This document shows, piece by piece, positions 53,074-63,427 of a DNA stretch of 64,000 nt. Made by a program: the position numbers and the translations under genes. Location of the stretch: NCBI RefSeq assembly GCF_018129405.1, contig NZ_JAFCLP010000017.1:107030-171029 (forward strand), read 5' to 3'. Below the pieces are notes generated by a model, which was not told the origin of the DNA, ran no database searches, and saw nothing but the letters and a program-made list of their open reading frames with translations. How positions within the stretch are numbered: position 1 is the first letter of the stretch; every line of letters begins with the position of its first letter. Origin of the DNA: Bradyrhizobium iriomotense. Lineage in GTDB: Bacteria; Pseudomonadota; Alphaproteobacteria; Rhizobiales; Xanthobacteraceae.

Positions 53074-54300
53074 ATGACCGTGCAGGAAGTTCCGTTCCGC
53101 AACAGCGCCACTGAAATTGGTCGAATTTCCTTTTCTCCTGACGACTCCTCGTTCCAGCAGCGAACGGCAAATGTCGCGGAGGTCGCCGCGGCCGAGGCAG
53201 AAGCGGTCGATCGCGAGGCGCGCTTCCCGCGGAAGGCGATCGACGCGGCGCGGAAGGAAAGACTTCTGGGAGCCCAGATTCCGATCGAGTTCGGCGGGGA
53301 AGGTGCGTCGATCTCCGAGATCGCCGATATGTGCTACGCGCTCGGCCGCGCCTGCGCTTCGGTCGGAATGATCTTCGCGATGCATCAGACCAAGGTCGCG
53401 TGCCTGGTTCGCCACGGCGCGGGCAGTGTGTGGCACGAAAGTCTCATGCGACGCGTGGCTGCCGAGCAGCTGCTGTTGGCATCATCGACCACGGAAGGCC
53501 AGAACGGCGGAAACATACGCTTCAGCTCCGCCGCAGTGGAGCGCGCAGGCACCGAGATTTCGCTGCTGCGCGACGCGACGGTGATTTCGTACGGCGCCGA
53601 GGCGGACGGCATCATCACCGTTGCCCGCCGCTGCGAATCTTCTGCCGGATCCGATCAGGTGCTGCTGGCCATCACCCGTGATGATTATACGCTGGAGCGC
53701 ACTCTGGGGTGGGAGACCCTCGGCATGCGCGGGACCTGCAGTGCGGGTTTCAAGCTGGATTTCAAGGGGACCGCGGACCAGATATTCCCGGTAGCATACG
53801 AAAAGATCCATGCGCAGACGATGACGCCTGTCGCCCATCTGTGCTGGTCCTCGGTCTGGGCGGGAATCGCAGCAGCGGCGGTGGACCGGGCGCAGCTCTT
53901 CGTCCGCAAGGCCTCCCGCGGGTCGGGCGGCAATATGCCTCCTGCCGCGGCGCACTTCACGGCCGCCAGGATGACCCTGACAAAATTGCGCGCGGTCATT
54001 GCGGCAAGTCTGCAGTTCTATGAAGCCCGCGGACAAGACGTGCGCGCGTTGTCGTCCGTGGACTTCCAGTCCTCGATCAATCTTCTCAAGGTGGAGGCCT
54101 CCGAGCTTGCGGTTGCGACCGTCATGCACGCGATGCGCACCTGCGGCCTGTCCGGCTATCGCAACGACACCGACGTGAGTATCGGCCGCCACCTGCGAGA
54201 CGTGCTTTCAGCTCCGATCATGATCAACAACGATCGCATCCTCACCAGCATTGGCCCGGCGACGCTCATGAGCACGGTTCCAGAGTCCCTGTGCGATTGA
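53074..54300 (+). CDS. Acyl-CoA dehydrogenase-like flavoprotein
   Basis: A 408-aa member of the acyl-CoA dehydrogenase superfamily. N-terminal helices (RKAIDAARKERLLGAQIPIE), the middle beta domain and C-terminal helix bundle are complete. The substrate/FAD signature, usually MTEPxxGSD, reads ASSTTEGQNGGNIR, so the substrate may not be an ordinary acyl-CoA. Relatives act on carrier-bound aminoacyl groups or as flavin monooxygenases. GGGAGG lies 9 bases before the ATG at 53074. It starts the rightward operon, 26 bases before the aaRS-like ligase. Confidence 0.85.
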   Translation: MTVQEVPFRNSATEIGRISFSPDDSSFQQRTANVAEVAAAEAEAVDREARFPRKAIDAARKERLLGAQIPIEFGGEGASISEIADMCYALGRACASVGMIFAMHQTKVACLVRHGAGSVWHESLMRRVAAEQLLLASSTTEGQNGGNIRFSSAAVERAGTEISLLRDATVISYGAEADGIITVARRCESSAGSDQVLLAITRDDYTLERTLGWETLGMRGTCSAGFKLDFKGTADQIFPVAYEKIHAQTMTPVAHLCWSSVWAGIAAAAVDRAQLFVRKASRGSGGNMPPAAAHFTAARMTLTKLRAVIAASLQFYEARGQDVRALSSVDFQSSINLLKVEASELAVATVMHAMRTCGLSGYRNDTDVSIGRHLRDVLSAPIMINNDRILTSIGPATLMSTVPESLCD

Positions 54301-54326
54301 CTTTCTTCCGAGAAGGAGAGGGCCTG

Positions 54327-55331
54327 ATGAAAGTGGCCATTGTTGAAGCACCGGCTGCCTCCACTCAGGCTCCAGCCGATCCGTTGGACCATCTCGCCGA
54401 TGCGCTGTTCCACGAGATGGGCTCGCCCGGCGTCTATGGCCGCACCGCACTCTACGAAGACGTGGTGGAGCGAATTGCCGCGGTGATCTCGCGGAATCGC
54501 GACCCGAACGCCGAGGTGATGCGTTTCCCGCCCGTCATGAATCGCGCGCAGCTCGAGAGGTCGGGTTACCTGAAGAGCTTTCCCAATCTCCTCGGCTGCG
54601 TCTGTGGCTTGCACGGCATGGAAAGTGAGATCGACGCGGCGGTCAGCCGCTTCGATGCCGGCGGTGACTGGACCACCTCGCTGTCGCCGGCCGATCTCGT
54701 TCTCTCGCCGGCCGCTTGCTATCCGGTCTATCCGATCGCGGCGAGCCGGGGGCCCGTTCCAGCCGGAGGCTGGAGCTTCGACGTGGCTGCCGACTGTTTC
54801 CGCCGCGAACCGTCGCGCCATCTCGACCGGCTGCAATCCTTCCGCATGCGGGAATTCGTCTGCATCGGTAGTGCTGATCACGTCTCAGCATTCCGGGAGC
54901 GTTGGATCATGCGCGCGCAGAAGATAGCCCGCGATCTCGGGCTAACCTTCAGGATCGACCATGCCAACGACCCGTTCTTCGGCCGGGTCGGGCAGATGAT
55001 GGCGGTGAGCCAGAAGCAGCAGTCGCTGAAGTTTGAACTGCTGGTGCCGCTGCGCTCCGAGGAGCGACCGACCGCCTGCATGAGCTTCAACTACCACCGG
55101 GATCATTTCGGCACGACATGGGGCATCGTCGATGCAGCCTCCGCGCCGGCCCACACGGCCTGCGTGGCGTTCGGAATGGATCGTCTGGCGGTCGCCATGT
55201 TCCATACCCACGGCAAAGACGTCGGCCTGTGGCCGACCGCGGTGCGCGAGCTGCTGAACTTCGCGCAGACCGACGACCGAGCACCTTCAGCAAGCGAGGA
55301 GGCCCGATGCGCCAGGGAAGTCGGGAGCTAG
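54327..55331 (+). CDS. Amino acid:[carrier protein] ligase (class II aaRS-like)
   Basis: A 334-aa protein of the class II seryl-tRNA-synthetase-like family that, in Bradyrhizobium, charges amino acids (Gly or Ala) onto carrier proteins instead of tRNA. It lacks a tRNA-binding domain. With the ATG at 54327 the zinc ligands fall at Cys131 (AACYPVYP), Glu176 (RMREFVC) and Cys279 (HTACVAFG), the numbering I recall for the characterised homologue, which supports this start (GGAG upstream). Motif 3 appears as FGMDRLAVA. The carrier protein is most likely the 52560 or 50372 gene. It overlaps the metY frame. Confidence 0.88.
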   Translation: MKVAIVEAPAASTQAPADPLDHLADALFHEMGSPGVYGRTALYEDVVERIAAVISRNRDPNAEVMRFPPVMNRAQLERSGYLKSFPNLLGCVCGLHGMESEIDAAVSRFDAGGDWTTSLSPADLVLSPAACYPVYPIAASRGPVPAGGWSFDVAADCFRREPSRHLDRLQSFRMREFVCIGSADHVSAFRERWIMRAQKIARDLGLTFRIDHANDPFFGRVGQMMAVSQKQQSLKFELLVPLRSEERPTACMSFNYHRDHFGTTWGIVDAASAPAHTACVAFGMDRLAVAMFHTHGKDVGLWPTAVRELLNFAQTDDRAPSASEEARCAREVGS

Positions 55332-56665
55332 CCCGGGGCCGGAGAGCCGAAGGGCCAGCTACTATGAGAAGAGAGACTGTCGCCGTCCACGGCGGCTTTG
55401 AAGACGATCCGGCAACGAAGGCTGTTGCCGTGCCAATCTACCAGACGGCCTCCTATGCATTCGACAGCGCCGACCATGGAGCGGCGCTCTTCAACCTCGA
55501 AGTCGACGGCTTCCGTTATACCCGGATCGGCAATCCAACCAACGCCGTGCTGGAGAAGCGCGTCGCCGCTCTTGAAGGAGGCATCGAGGCACTCAGCGTT
55601 GCCTGTGGACAGGCCGCGGTGAACTATGCGGTCGTCAACATCGCGGAGATGGGCTCCAATATCGTCTCGGTTCCGCAGCTCTACGGCACCACGCATACGC
55701 TGTTCGCGCACATCCTGCCGAGGCAGGGCATTGCTGTCCGCTTTTCGCAAGACGACCGGCCGGAAAGCGTCGAACGGCTGATCGACGACGATACACGGGC
55801 GGTGTTCTGTGAGAGCGTCGGGAATCCGGCCGGAAACGTCTGCGACATCCAGGCGATGGCCGAGGTCGCGCACCGGCACGGCGTTCCCCTGATCGTCGAC
55901 AACACCGTACCGACGCCGATCCTTCTCAGGCCGATCGAGTACGGCGCTGACGTCGTCGTGGAGTCGCTCACGAAATTCATGGGCGGGCATGGCACGACGC
56001 TCGGTGGAATTATCATCGACAGCGGCAGGTTCCCTTGGACGGAGCATCGTCGGCGCTTCCCGATGATGAACGAACCGGAGAAATCGTACCACGGTCTGGT
56101 CTTCACCGAGCGCTACGGCACAGCTGCCTACATCGCGCGTTGCCGCGCCGTTTCCCAGAGAACAACGGGCGCCGTGCTGGCGCCGATGAACGCTTTCCTG
56201 CTGCTCCAGGGCATCGAGACCGTCGCGCTCCGGATCGAGCGGCACGTCGAGAATGGCGCAAAGGTCGCGCGATTCTTGCGCAATGACGGCCGTGTCGGGT
56301 GGGTCAATTATGCGGGCTTTCACGACAGCCCCTATTTCGCGCTGACGCAGAAGTATCTGGATGGTCGAGCGTGTTCACTGCTGACTTTTGGTGTCGCTGG
56401 AGGTTTCGAGGCGGGCAAGCGGTTCTACGACAGGCTGAAGCTCTGCAAGCGGCTGGTCAACATAGGCGATGCGAAAACGCTCGCCTGCCACCCCGCATCG
56501 ACAACGCACCGGCAAATGTCCGTCGAAGAACAGGAGAAAGCCGGCGTGCGGCCCGAGATGATCAGGTTGAGCGTCGGAATCGAGCACATCGACGACATCC
56601 TCGCGGATCTCGACCAGGCGCTCTGCGCCGTCGATGTTTCGGCAACCGTGAAGGCATTCGGATGA
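55307..56665 (+). CDS. metY: O-acetyl/O-succinylhomoserine sulfhydrylase-like PLP enzyme
   Basis: A 452-aa Cys/Met-metabolism PLP enzyme. GFRYTRIGNPTNAVLEKRV and VACGQAAVNYAV are conserved, and the PLP lysine is Lys223 in ESLTKFMGGHG. The family replaces the O-acyl group of homoserine by sulfide or another nucleophile at the gamma carbon. AGGAGG sits before the ATG at 55307, inside the ligase gene; an ATG at 55364 would give 433 residues closer to family length. It overlaps metA (ATGA). In rhizobitoxine synthesis a MetY-like domain performs gamma substitution with serinol, a possible model here. Confidence 0.88.
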   Translation: MRQGSRELARGRRAEGPATMRRETVAVHGGFEDDPATKAVAVPIYQTASYAFDSADHGAALFNLEVDGFRYTRIGNPTNAVLEKRVAALEGGIEALSVACGQAAVNYAVVNIAEMGSNIVSVPQLYGTTHTLFAHILPRQGIAVRFSQDDRPESVERLIDDDTRAVFCESVGNPAGNVCDIQAMAEVAHRHGVPLIVDNTVPTPILLRPIEYGADVVVESLTKFMGGHGTTLGGIIIDSGRFPWTEHRRRFPMMNEPEKSYHGLVFTERYGTAAYIARCRAVSQRTTGAVLAPMNAFLLLQGIETVALRIERHVENGAKVARFLRNDGRVGWVNYAGFHDSPYFALTQKYLDGRACSLLTFGVAGGFEAGKRFYDRLKLCKRLVNIGDAKTLACHPASTTHRQMSVEEQEKAGVRPEMIRLSVGIEHIDDILADLDQALCAVDVSATVKAFG

Positions 56666-57804
56666 CTGTCCTAATTGATATAGATTCGCACGAGCATCAC
56701 CTCTTCTCCAGGGCACCGAGCGGCGCCTATGCGAAGGCGCCCCTGGGAAGCCGGGCAGATTGTCTCGACATCGGGCTCATTAATAACATGTCGGATGCCG
56801 CCCTGATGTCGACCGAGCGCCAGTTGTTCGACCTGCTCGATGCGGCCGCGGGACGACTTTGCGTCAGGCTGCACTTGTATACGATGGAGTCGACCCCCCG
56901 CTCGGAATGGGGGCGCGATTACGTGCGTCGATACTACCGTGGCATCGGCGATCTACTGAACAGGAGCCTGGATGGAGTGATCGTGACAGGCGCCGAACCA
57001 AGGGCCGCCAGCCTTACAGACGAGCCATATTGGACCACCTTCGCCGAGATCGCCGACTGGGCGACGGAGAATACCGTATCGTCGGTATTTTCCTGCCTGG
57101 CTGTTCACGGCGCCGTCCTGCACCTGGACGGCGTTGCGCGCCACAAGCTGCCTGCCAAATGCTTCGGTGTTTTCGCTCAAACAAAGACGAGACATCATCC
57201 CTTGATGCAGGATGTGCCGAGGACCTTCCGGATACCGCACGCCCGTTGGAATGAGGTGCAGGAGGAGGATCTCTCGGACTGCGGATACTCGGTTCTCACC
57301 TGGTCGGCGGAGGCTGGGGTCGACTGCTTCGTCAAGCAGCAAAAGAAAAGCCTTTTTGTCCATTTCCAAGGCCATCCGGAATACGAGACCCAGAGCCTGC
57401 TGGGTGAATATCGAAGGGATATGGGGCGTTTCCTCCGGGGAGAGAACGAAGTCTGTCCGACCATACCGAGGGGCTACCTGAACGAGGGCGCGGAGCAGAT
57501 CCTGATAGCTTTCCGACAGAAAGCCCTCTCCGACAGAAACGCCGAGCTTTTTGCCGATTTCCCGGTCGATCGGCTCGCGAAGGACCTCAGCAACGTCTGG
57601 CGTCTTCCGGCCCAGCGGATATACCGCAACTGGTTGCACTACATTGTCTCGCAGCGACGCTCACACTCGGTGCGAGAAGCATCGCCCGCTGCCGCCGCAA
57701 TTCCGGCACGTCGCCACGGACGCAAGTTGGTTGCCGCTCGATCCGCTCGTCTGGCGCGCTCGCCACCCCCGGGGATCACAAGGCGGCTCGGATACAAGGA
57801 GTGA
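56662..57804 (+). CDS. metA: Homoserine O-acyltransferase (MetA/HTS family)
   Basis: A 380-aa MetA-family enzyme that acylates homoserine from succinyl- or acetyl-CoA. The catalytic Cys145 lies in VFSCLAVHG and the His238-x-Glu240 pair in FQGHPEYE. The N-terminus LINNMSDAALMSTERQ matches the family. A C-terminal basic tail of about 40 residues after RNWLHYIV is unusual. The ATG overlaps the metY stop, so substrate supply and gamma substitution are coupled. Placement beside an aaRS-like ligase suggests a specialised rather than housekeeping methionine role. Confidence 0.88.
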   Translation: MTVLIDIDSHEHHLFSRAPSGAYAKAPLGSRADCLDIGLINNMSDAALMSTERQLFDLLDAAAGRLCVRLHLYTMESTPRSEWGRDYVRRYYRGIGDLLNRSLDGVIVTGAEPRAASLTDEPYWTTFAEIADWATENTVSSVFSCLAVHGAVLHLDGVARHKLPAKCFGVFAQTKTRHHPLMQDVPRTFRIPHARWNEVQEEDLSDCGYSVLTWSAEAGVDCFVKQQKKSLFVHFQGHPEYETQSLLGEYRRDMGRFLRGENEVCPTIPRGYLNEGAEQILIAFRQKALSDRNAELFADFPVDRLAKDLSNVWRLPAQRIYRNWLHYIVSQRRSHSVREASPAAAAIPARRHGRKLVAARSARLARSPPPGITRRLGYKE

Positions 57805-57815
57805 GAGTTCTGGCG

Positions 57816-58676
57816 ATGGTCCGATGCCGTGAGATAGGAATAGCCGATCTCGACGCCGTCGCGGATCTTCTGGCAAACGGCTTTCCAAGACGCTCGCGGG
57901 ATTACTGGATCGAGGGACTCAGGCGCTTGTCTGTGCGAGAGACGCCCGACAGCTTCCCGCGCTTTGGCTATATGCTCGAGCACGACCGGGTGCCGGTCGG
58001 CGCTCTGCTGCTGATCCACACGGCAAGGAACGATGGCGGTAGAGCCTCCATCCGCTGCAATCTCTCCAGCTGGTATGTGGAGCCCGCCTTTCGCAGCTAC
58101 GCTCCCATGCTGACCAAGGTCGCGCAGCGCCACAAGGACGTCACCTACGTCAATATCACTCCAGCGCAACGGACTTGGCAAGTCATCGAAGCGCAGGGAT
58201 TCCGCCGCTATTGCGGCGGCTTGTTCTTTTCCTTTCCGGCAGTATCTCGCCCGGTCAAGGCGATGCGCGTGGAGATCGTCGGACCGAACGCGACAGCGAT
58301 CGAAGGATTGCCGGTGGCTGACGTCGCGTTGCTTGCGCGTCACGCATCCTATGGCTGCCTCAGTTTGGTGTGTCGCGCCGGCGATGGCCGCGCCTTTCCG
58401 TTCGTGCTGCAGCCGCTGCGGGTCGGTCGTATCAGGCTGCCGGTGATGCAATTGATGTATTGCGCCGATCTGGCCGATTATGTTGTTTGCGCCGGCGCTA
58501 TGGGCCGCTTCCTGATTCGACGCGGCTGGATGTCGATTGCTCTCGATGCCAACGGCCCTGTGACCGGCCTCGTCGGCATTTACAGGGAGCCGATCGGCCG
58601 AAAGTACTTCAAGGGTCCGCATTGCCCCCGGCTTGCCGATCTGTCGGACTCTGAGCTGGTGATCTACGGGCCGTGA
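57816..58676 (+). CDS. GNAT-like acyltransferase
   Basis: A 286-aa protein with a GNAT-like N-terminal half (CREIGIADLDAVADLLANGF, then VGALLLIH and NLSSWYVEPAFRSYAPML) and a second half that looks like a partial repeat of the fold. The family is seen in bradyrhizobia but not characterised to my knowledge. An upstream GTG at 57801 overlaps the metA stop, yet the ATG at 57816 fits the family start. It may acylate the cluster's product or a carrier-bound amine. Confidence 0.7.
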   Translation: MVRCREIGIADLDAVADLLANGFPRRSRDYWIEGLRRLSVRETPDSFPRFGYMLEHDRVPVGALLLIHTARNDGGRASIRCNLSSWYVEPAFRSYAPMLTKVAQRHKDVTYVNITPAQRTWQVIEAQGFRRYCGGLFFSFPAVSRPVKAMRVEIVGPNATAIEGLPVADVALLARHASYGCLSLVCRAGDGRAFPFVLQPLRVGRIRLPVMQLMYCADLADYVVCAGAMGRFLIRRGWMSIALDANGPVTGLVGIYREPIGRKYFKGPHCPRLADLSDSELVIYGP

Positions 58677-59165
58677 CTTCGTCGTTCCAGGACAGTTCCA
58701 ACCGGTCGAGAAATGGCTCAGACCGTGCTCGAGGGCGAGCGCCGCGCCGTTTGTGCCCTTCCGGCTTGCAAAGCGATCAGTGACATATTCGTGTCAAGGA
58801 ACGTTCGTAGCCTGAAAACTTGCTGTGGCATCCAGGCAAGGGTTCGGGGCAGTCGTCATTCGTCTCTGGCGATGCTGATGGCTTGCCGGAGCAATTGATC
58901 GGTGTCACGCCGCGTGCCGTATCTCACTTTGCGCCGATGTCGTTCGACATTTCCGCCCAGCCGCTTGCCTCCGCACTTTCTACACGTCGAGCCTGGGTGC
59001 GCTCACCAATCAAACCCTTTGCTTACCCGATGCCCGCGAGAGCAGGACGGGTCGCGTGCGGCGCTTTGTAGTCGGGCGTCACGTGCCGCAGATTGGTGTG
59101 CGCCTTTTCCATTGTCTCTATTATCTTCACTCCATTCTTTCCAAACCCCGCGTCGGCGCGGACCG
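58677..59165. other. Gene-free spacer
   Basis: About 490 bases between convergent transcripts. Short frames here have no domains. No clear terminator hairpin with a T-run was found. Confidence 0.35.
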
Positions 59166-59369
59166 CTATGTCTCCAAGGTCGTCAAATATCGTGCGCGAC
59201 GGGCCGGCCGCTCTTCGAGAATCCGCTTCACGGAATTGGAGCATAGTCCGCACCGGACTGTGCAGCCGAGGCAGCCGTAGACCTGCGCAGCCGAGCAAAG
59301 CTCGCCGTCGGTCGATGCCACACCCCTGATGTCGTGATCGCTGATGACATTGCAGGAACAGACGATCAT
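59166..59369 (-). CDS. Bfd-like (2Fe-2S) ferredoxin
   Basis: A 67-aa protein of the BFD/(2Fe-2S) type. The start MIVCSCNVISDHDI and the later GCLGCTVRCGLC give a C-x-C and a C-x2-C pair as in bacterioferritin-associated ferredoxin, with two additional cysteines. The ATG at 59369 overlaps the stop of the upstream YqeB-like gene (ATGA). Bfd proteins help release iron from bacterioferritin; near nif genes this may serve nitrogenase iron supply (inference). Confidence 0.85.
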   Translation of the reverse strand: MIVCSCNVISDHDIRGVASTDGELCSAAQVYGCLGCTVRCGLCSNSVKRILEERPARRARYLTTLET

Positions 59370-60202
59370 GCCGGGTTCCATTGTGATACCCGTCGGCCGG
59401 CGTGGAGCCGGACGGCGGCGATTGTCGCGTGCGCAATGGCGCGCCCGCGGCCGTCTGTGCCAGTCCACTGGGCATCGCGCCCGCGCGGGTCAATCTCCAG
59501 CAATTTGACGCCGACCGGAACCTCGCTGCCGTCGCGGGCGATGCCGCGCAGTACGCCGTCACGCGGCGCGAGCACCGGAACACCGGAGAGATGGCCGAGC
59601 ACGAGATCCCTGTAGACGCGGGTGCCGATCTCGATCGGTGTGTGCCAGCGCCCCGCGAACTGCGAATAGACGAAGCGTTCCGCGCCGACATCACCCAGGG
59701 TGCTCGCAACGCCGTCGGCAGCGTCGGTCCAGCGCTCGTCGCTGACAAGCCCGATCTTGCCCGGACGCGTCTCCACTGCGACGTCGCAATTGAAGTCCGA
59801 TGAGAACCCGGGGCCGAGACCAATGGTCAGCCGGGCCACCCGTCTGAGGTCGGGCGTGATCCGACGCTTCTGAAGACGCGCGTCGATGAGAAGGTCGATG
59901 TGGCGGACGGGAAGCAGATCGAGCAGGCCGAGCCAGGTGACCAGGAGTCGCGCCGGCCGGCACAGAGCCTGGTGGACCTGCATGCCGTCGTCCACGCGTT
60001 CGGCGACGATGTCCTCGAGTTGCGCGGTGTCGGTGAAGAGGGCATCGTGGAAGGCCATCTTGCGGCGGATCACCGGCGGGTCCGGATCGTGTGACAGCAC
60101 TACACAATACCCTGCGCGCACGAGCTGGATGCCGATCGCTGAGGCGATCTCATTGGTGCCGAGGATGACGGCGAAGAGTCGTTGGTCGTTCGGCTGAAAC
60201 AT
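59366..60202 (-). CDS. YqeB/XdhC-like molybdenum hydroxylase system protein
   Basis: A 278-aa protein similar to the EF2563/YqeB family linked to molybdenum hydroxylases, with XdhC-type features. The N-terminal LFAVILGTNEIASAIGIQL resembles a Rossmann start, and LTIGLGPGFSSDFNCDVAVE with the following ETRPGKIG is diagnostic. The ATG is at 60202. Coupled to a Bfd-like iron protein and next to nifA, it may handle molybdenum or iron cofactors for this region (inference). It diverges from fixR. Confidence 0.85.
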   Translation of the reverse strand: MFQPNDQRLFAVILGTNEIASAIGIQLVRAGYCVVLSHDPDPPVIRRKMAFHDALFTDTAQLEDIVAERVDDGMQVHQALCRPARLLVTWLGLLDLLPVRHIDLLIDARLQKRRITPDLRRVARLTIGLGPGFSSDFNCDVAVETRPGKIGLVSDERWTDAADGVASTLGDVGAERFVYSQFAGRWHTPIEIGTRVYRDLVLGHLSGVPVLAPRDGVLRGIARDGSEVPVGVKLLEIDPRGRDAQWTGTDGRGRAIAHATIAAVRLHAGRRVSQWNPA

Positions 60203-60399
60203 TTGAAACCACGTTTGCAGACAAGGCGTAGCAAGCCAGGACGCGATTGAGCCTGAAACGAAGAGAGCAAGAGCCGGGCCATTTGGAACGATTGAAAATC
60301 AGCTCACAACCGTCGGCCAACATTCAGGAACCGAGAGGGCGCAATGATTGCCGCATCGGGTCCGAAAGTCCACGTACTCCTGTTGCAAACCATCCAACG

Positions 60400-60415
60400 T
60401 GTCGTGAAGCCGACA
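60400..60415 (+). promoter_or_regulatory. NifA upstream activator site for fixR-nifA
   Basis: TGT-N10-ACA (TGTCG-N6-CGACA), an exact match to the NifA consensus, centred about 47 bases before the -24 element of the fixR promoter candidate. It would allow nifA to activate its own operon. Confidence 0.7.
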
Positions 60416-60453
60416 TCCCGACGCGAAAACTGCAACGATCGGTCGGCGGAGCG

Positions 60454-60469
60454 TGGCCCAAATCCTGCA
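60454..60469 (+). promoter_or_regulatory. Sigma-54 (-24/-12) promoter for fixR-nifA
   Basis: TGGCCCAAATCCTGCA has GG and GC with the required 10-base spacing and a good match to TGGCAC-N5-TTGCA. Start of transcription would be near 60480, leaving a 45-base leader before the fixR GTG. FixR-nifA of B. japonicum is known to have such a promoter. Confidence 0.7.
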
Positions 60470-60524
60470 AAGTTGCTCCACATGCAATGCCAGGCGTCCG
60501 GTCTGGACGCAGTGAGGAGCTTGT

Positions 60525-61352
60525 GTGACGCTCGATCTACTGGACCGCGATGGCGCATCGGCGCCCGATGTCGCACTCTGTCCGTTCCACAGCGACAAGT
60601 CGCAGGCGCAGCATGGCGAAGGGAAGACGCTGGTGCTGACCGGCGCATCCCGGGGAATCGGCCATGCGACGGGAAAGCTGTTTTCCGAAGCCGGCTGGCG
60701 GATCATCACCTGTTCGCGGCAGCCGTTCGATGGCGATCGATGCCCGTGGGATTCGGGGACGGATAATCATGTTCAGGTCGAATTGAGCGACCATCGCGCG
60801 TTGCCGCGCGCGGTCGCCGAGATCAAGGAGCGGCTCGACGGCCGGCCGCTGCATGCGCTGATCAACAATGCCGGCATTTCGCCCAAGGCCGCCGACGGCA
60901 GCCGGTTGAACTCGCTGACGACACCGGTCGAAACCTGGATGAGCGTGTTTCACGTCAACCTGCTCGCGCCGATCCTGTTCGCCCAGGGCCTGGTCGACGA
61001 GCTGAAGCTGGCATCCGGTTCGATCGTCAACGTCACCTCGATCGTCGGCTCCCGGGTGCATCCCTTTGCCGGAACGGCCTATGCGACGTCGAAGGCCGCC
61101 CTTGCATGCTTGACCCGCGAGATGGCGCACGACTATGCGCCGTTCGGAATTCGCGTCAACGCGATCGCTCCTGGCGAGATCAAGACGGACATTCTGTCGC
61201 CGGAGACCGAGGCCCAGCTGGCGCCGATCATACCGCTGCACCGCGTCGGCACGCCGGACGAGGTCGCCAAGGTGATCTTCTTCCTGTGCTCGGATGCGGC
61301 CAGCTACGTCACGGGTGCGGAGGTACCGATCAACGGCGGGCAACACGTGTGA
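60525..61352 (+). CDS. fixR: FixR-type short-chain dehydrogenase
   Basis: A 275-aa classical SDR directly upstream of nifA, as in the B. japonicum fixR-nifA operon. TGASRGIG is at about 39-46, NNAG near 115, and YATSK holds the catalytic Tyr and Lys. A 30-residue N-terminal extension precedes the Rossmann fold. The GTG at 60525 has AGGAG 6 bases upstream. FixR has no known substrate and is not essential for nitrogen fixation in B. japonicum. 255 bases separate it from nifA. Confidence 0.88.
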   Translation: MTLDLLDRDGASAPDVALCPFHSDKSQAQHGEGKTLVLTGASRGIGHATGKLFSEAGWRIITCSRQPFDGDRCPWDSGTDNHVQVELSDHRALPRAVAEIKERLDGRPLHALINNAGISPKAADGSRLNSLTTPVETWMSVFHVNLLAPILFAQGLVDELKLASGSIVNVTSIVGSRVHPFAGTAYATSKAALACLTREMAHDYAPFGIRVNAIAPGEIKTDILSPETEAQLAPIIPLHRVGTPDEVAKVIFFLCSDAASYVTGAEVPINGGQHV

Positions 61353-61607
61353 TCACATGCCCGTCGCTACTCGCCAAAGAAATGTCGCCGATTTGCGCTG
61401 GATCAATGCGGAGATCGCGCTTTCGAGCGTGTCGCACGTTCCGACGGTAAATTCCGCGGATCGGATGACAAAGCGTGCACATGCGATGGAATCTTTTTGC
61501 AGCGTTGCCGACAAGTTGAGCGCGACTCCCGACACGACATGAATGAGAATAAGACAAATTCCAAAGAAGGCTGTGGGGAGGATCTAACAGGCAACGGAGA
61601 TTCCGTC

Positions 61608-63341
<1,734 letters not shown>

Positions 63342-63348
63342 CGGCGGC

Positions 63349-63364
63349 TGTCGCAGATGCGACA
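63349..63364 (+). promoter_or_regulatory. NifA upstream activator site 1
   Basis: TGT-N10-ACA (TGTCG-N6-CGACA), exact consensus, just downstream of the nifA stop. Nineteen bases centre to centre from the second site. Confidence 0.75.
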
Positions 63365-63367
63365 TGC

Positions 63368-63383
63368 TGTCGGGGCCACGACA
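63368..63383 (+). promoter_or_regulatory. NifA upstream activator site 2
   Basis: A second exact TGT-N10-ACA (TGTCG-N6-CGACA), centred about 52 bases before the -24 element at 63428, nearly the spacing seen at fixR. Confidence 0.75.
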
Positions 63384-63427
63384 AGCCGCTTGGGCAGATA
63401 ACCGTTGAATTTCCGACGTTTCCCGGT

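Noticed and set aside
60525-61352. The SDR upstream of nifA taken as the functional replacement of the frameshifted FabG
   Set aside because: Its position and operon link to nifA match FixR; nothing ties it to the carrier-protein cluster.
61487-61500. TGGAATCTTTTTGC as a sigma-54 promoter for nifA itself
   Set aside because: Spacing between GG and GC is 9 rather than 10, and no NifA site lies upstream in the fixR-nifA spacer.
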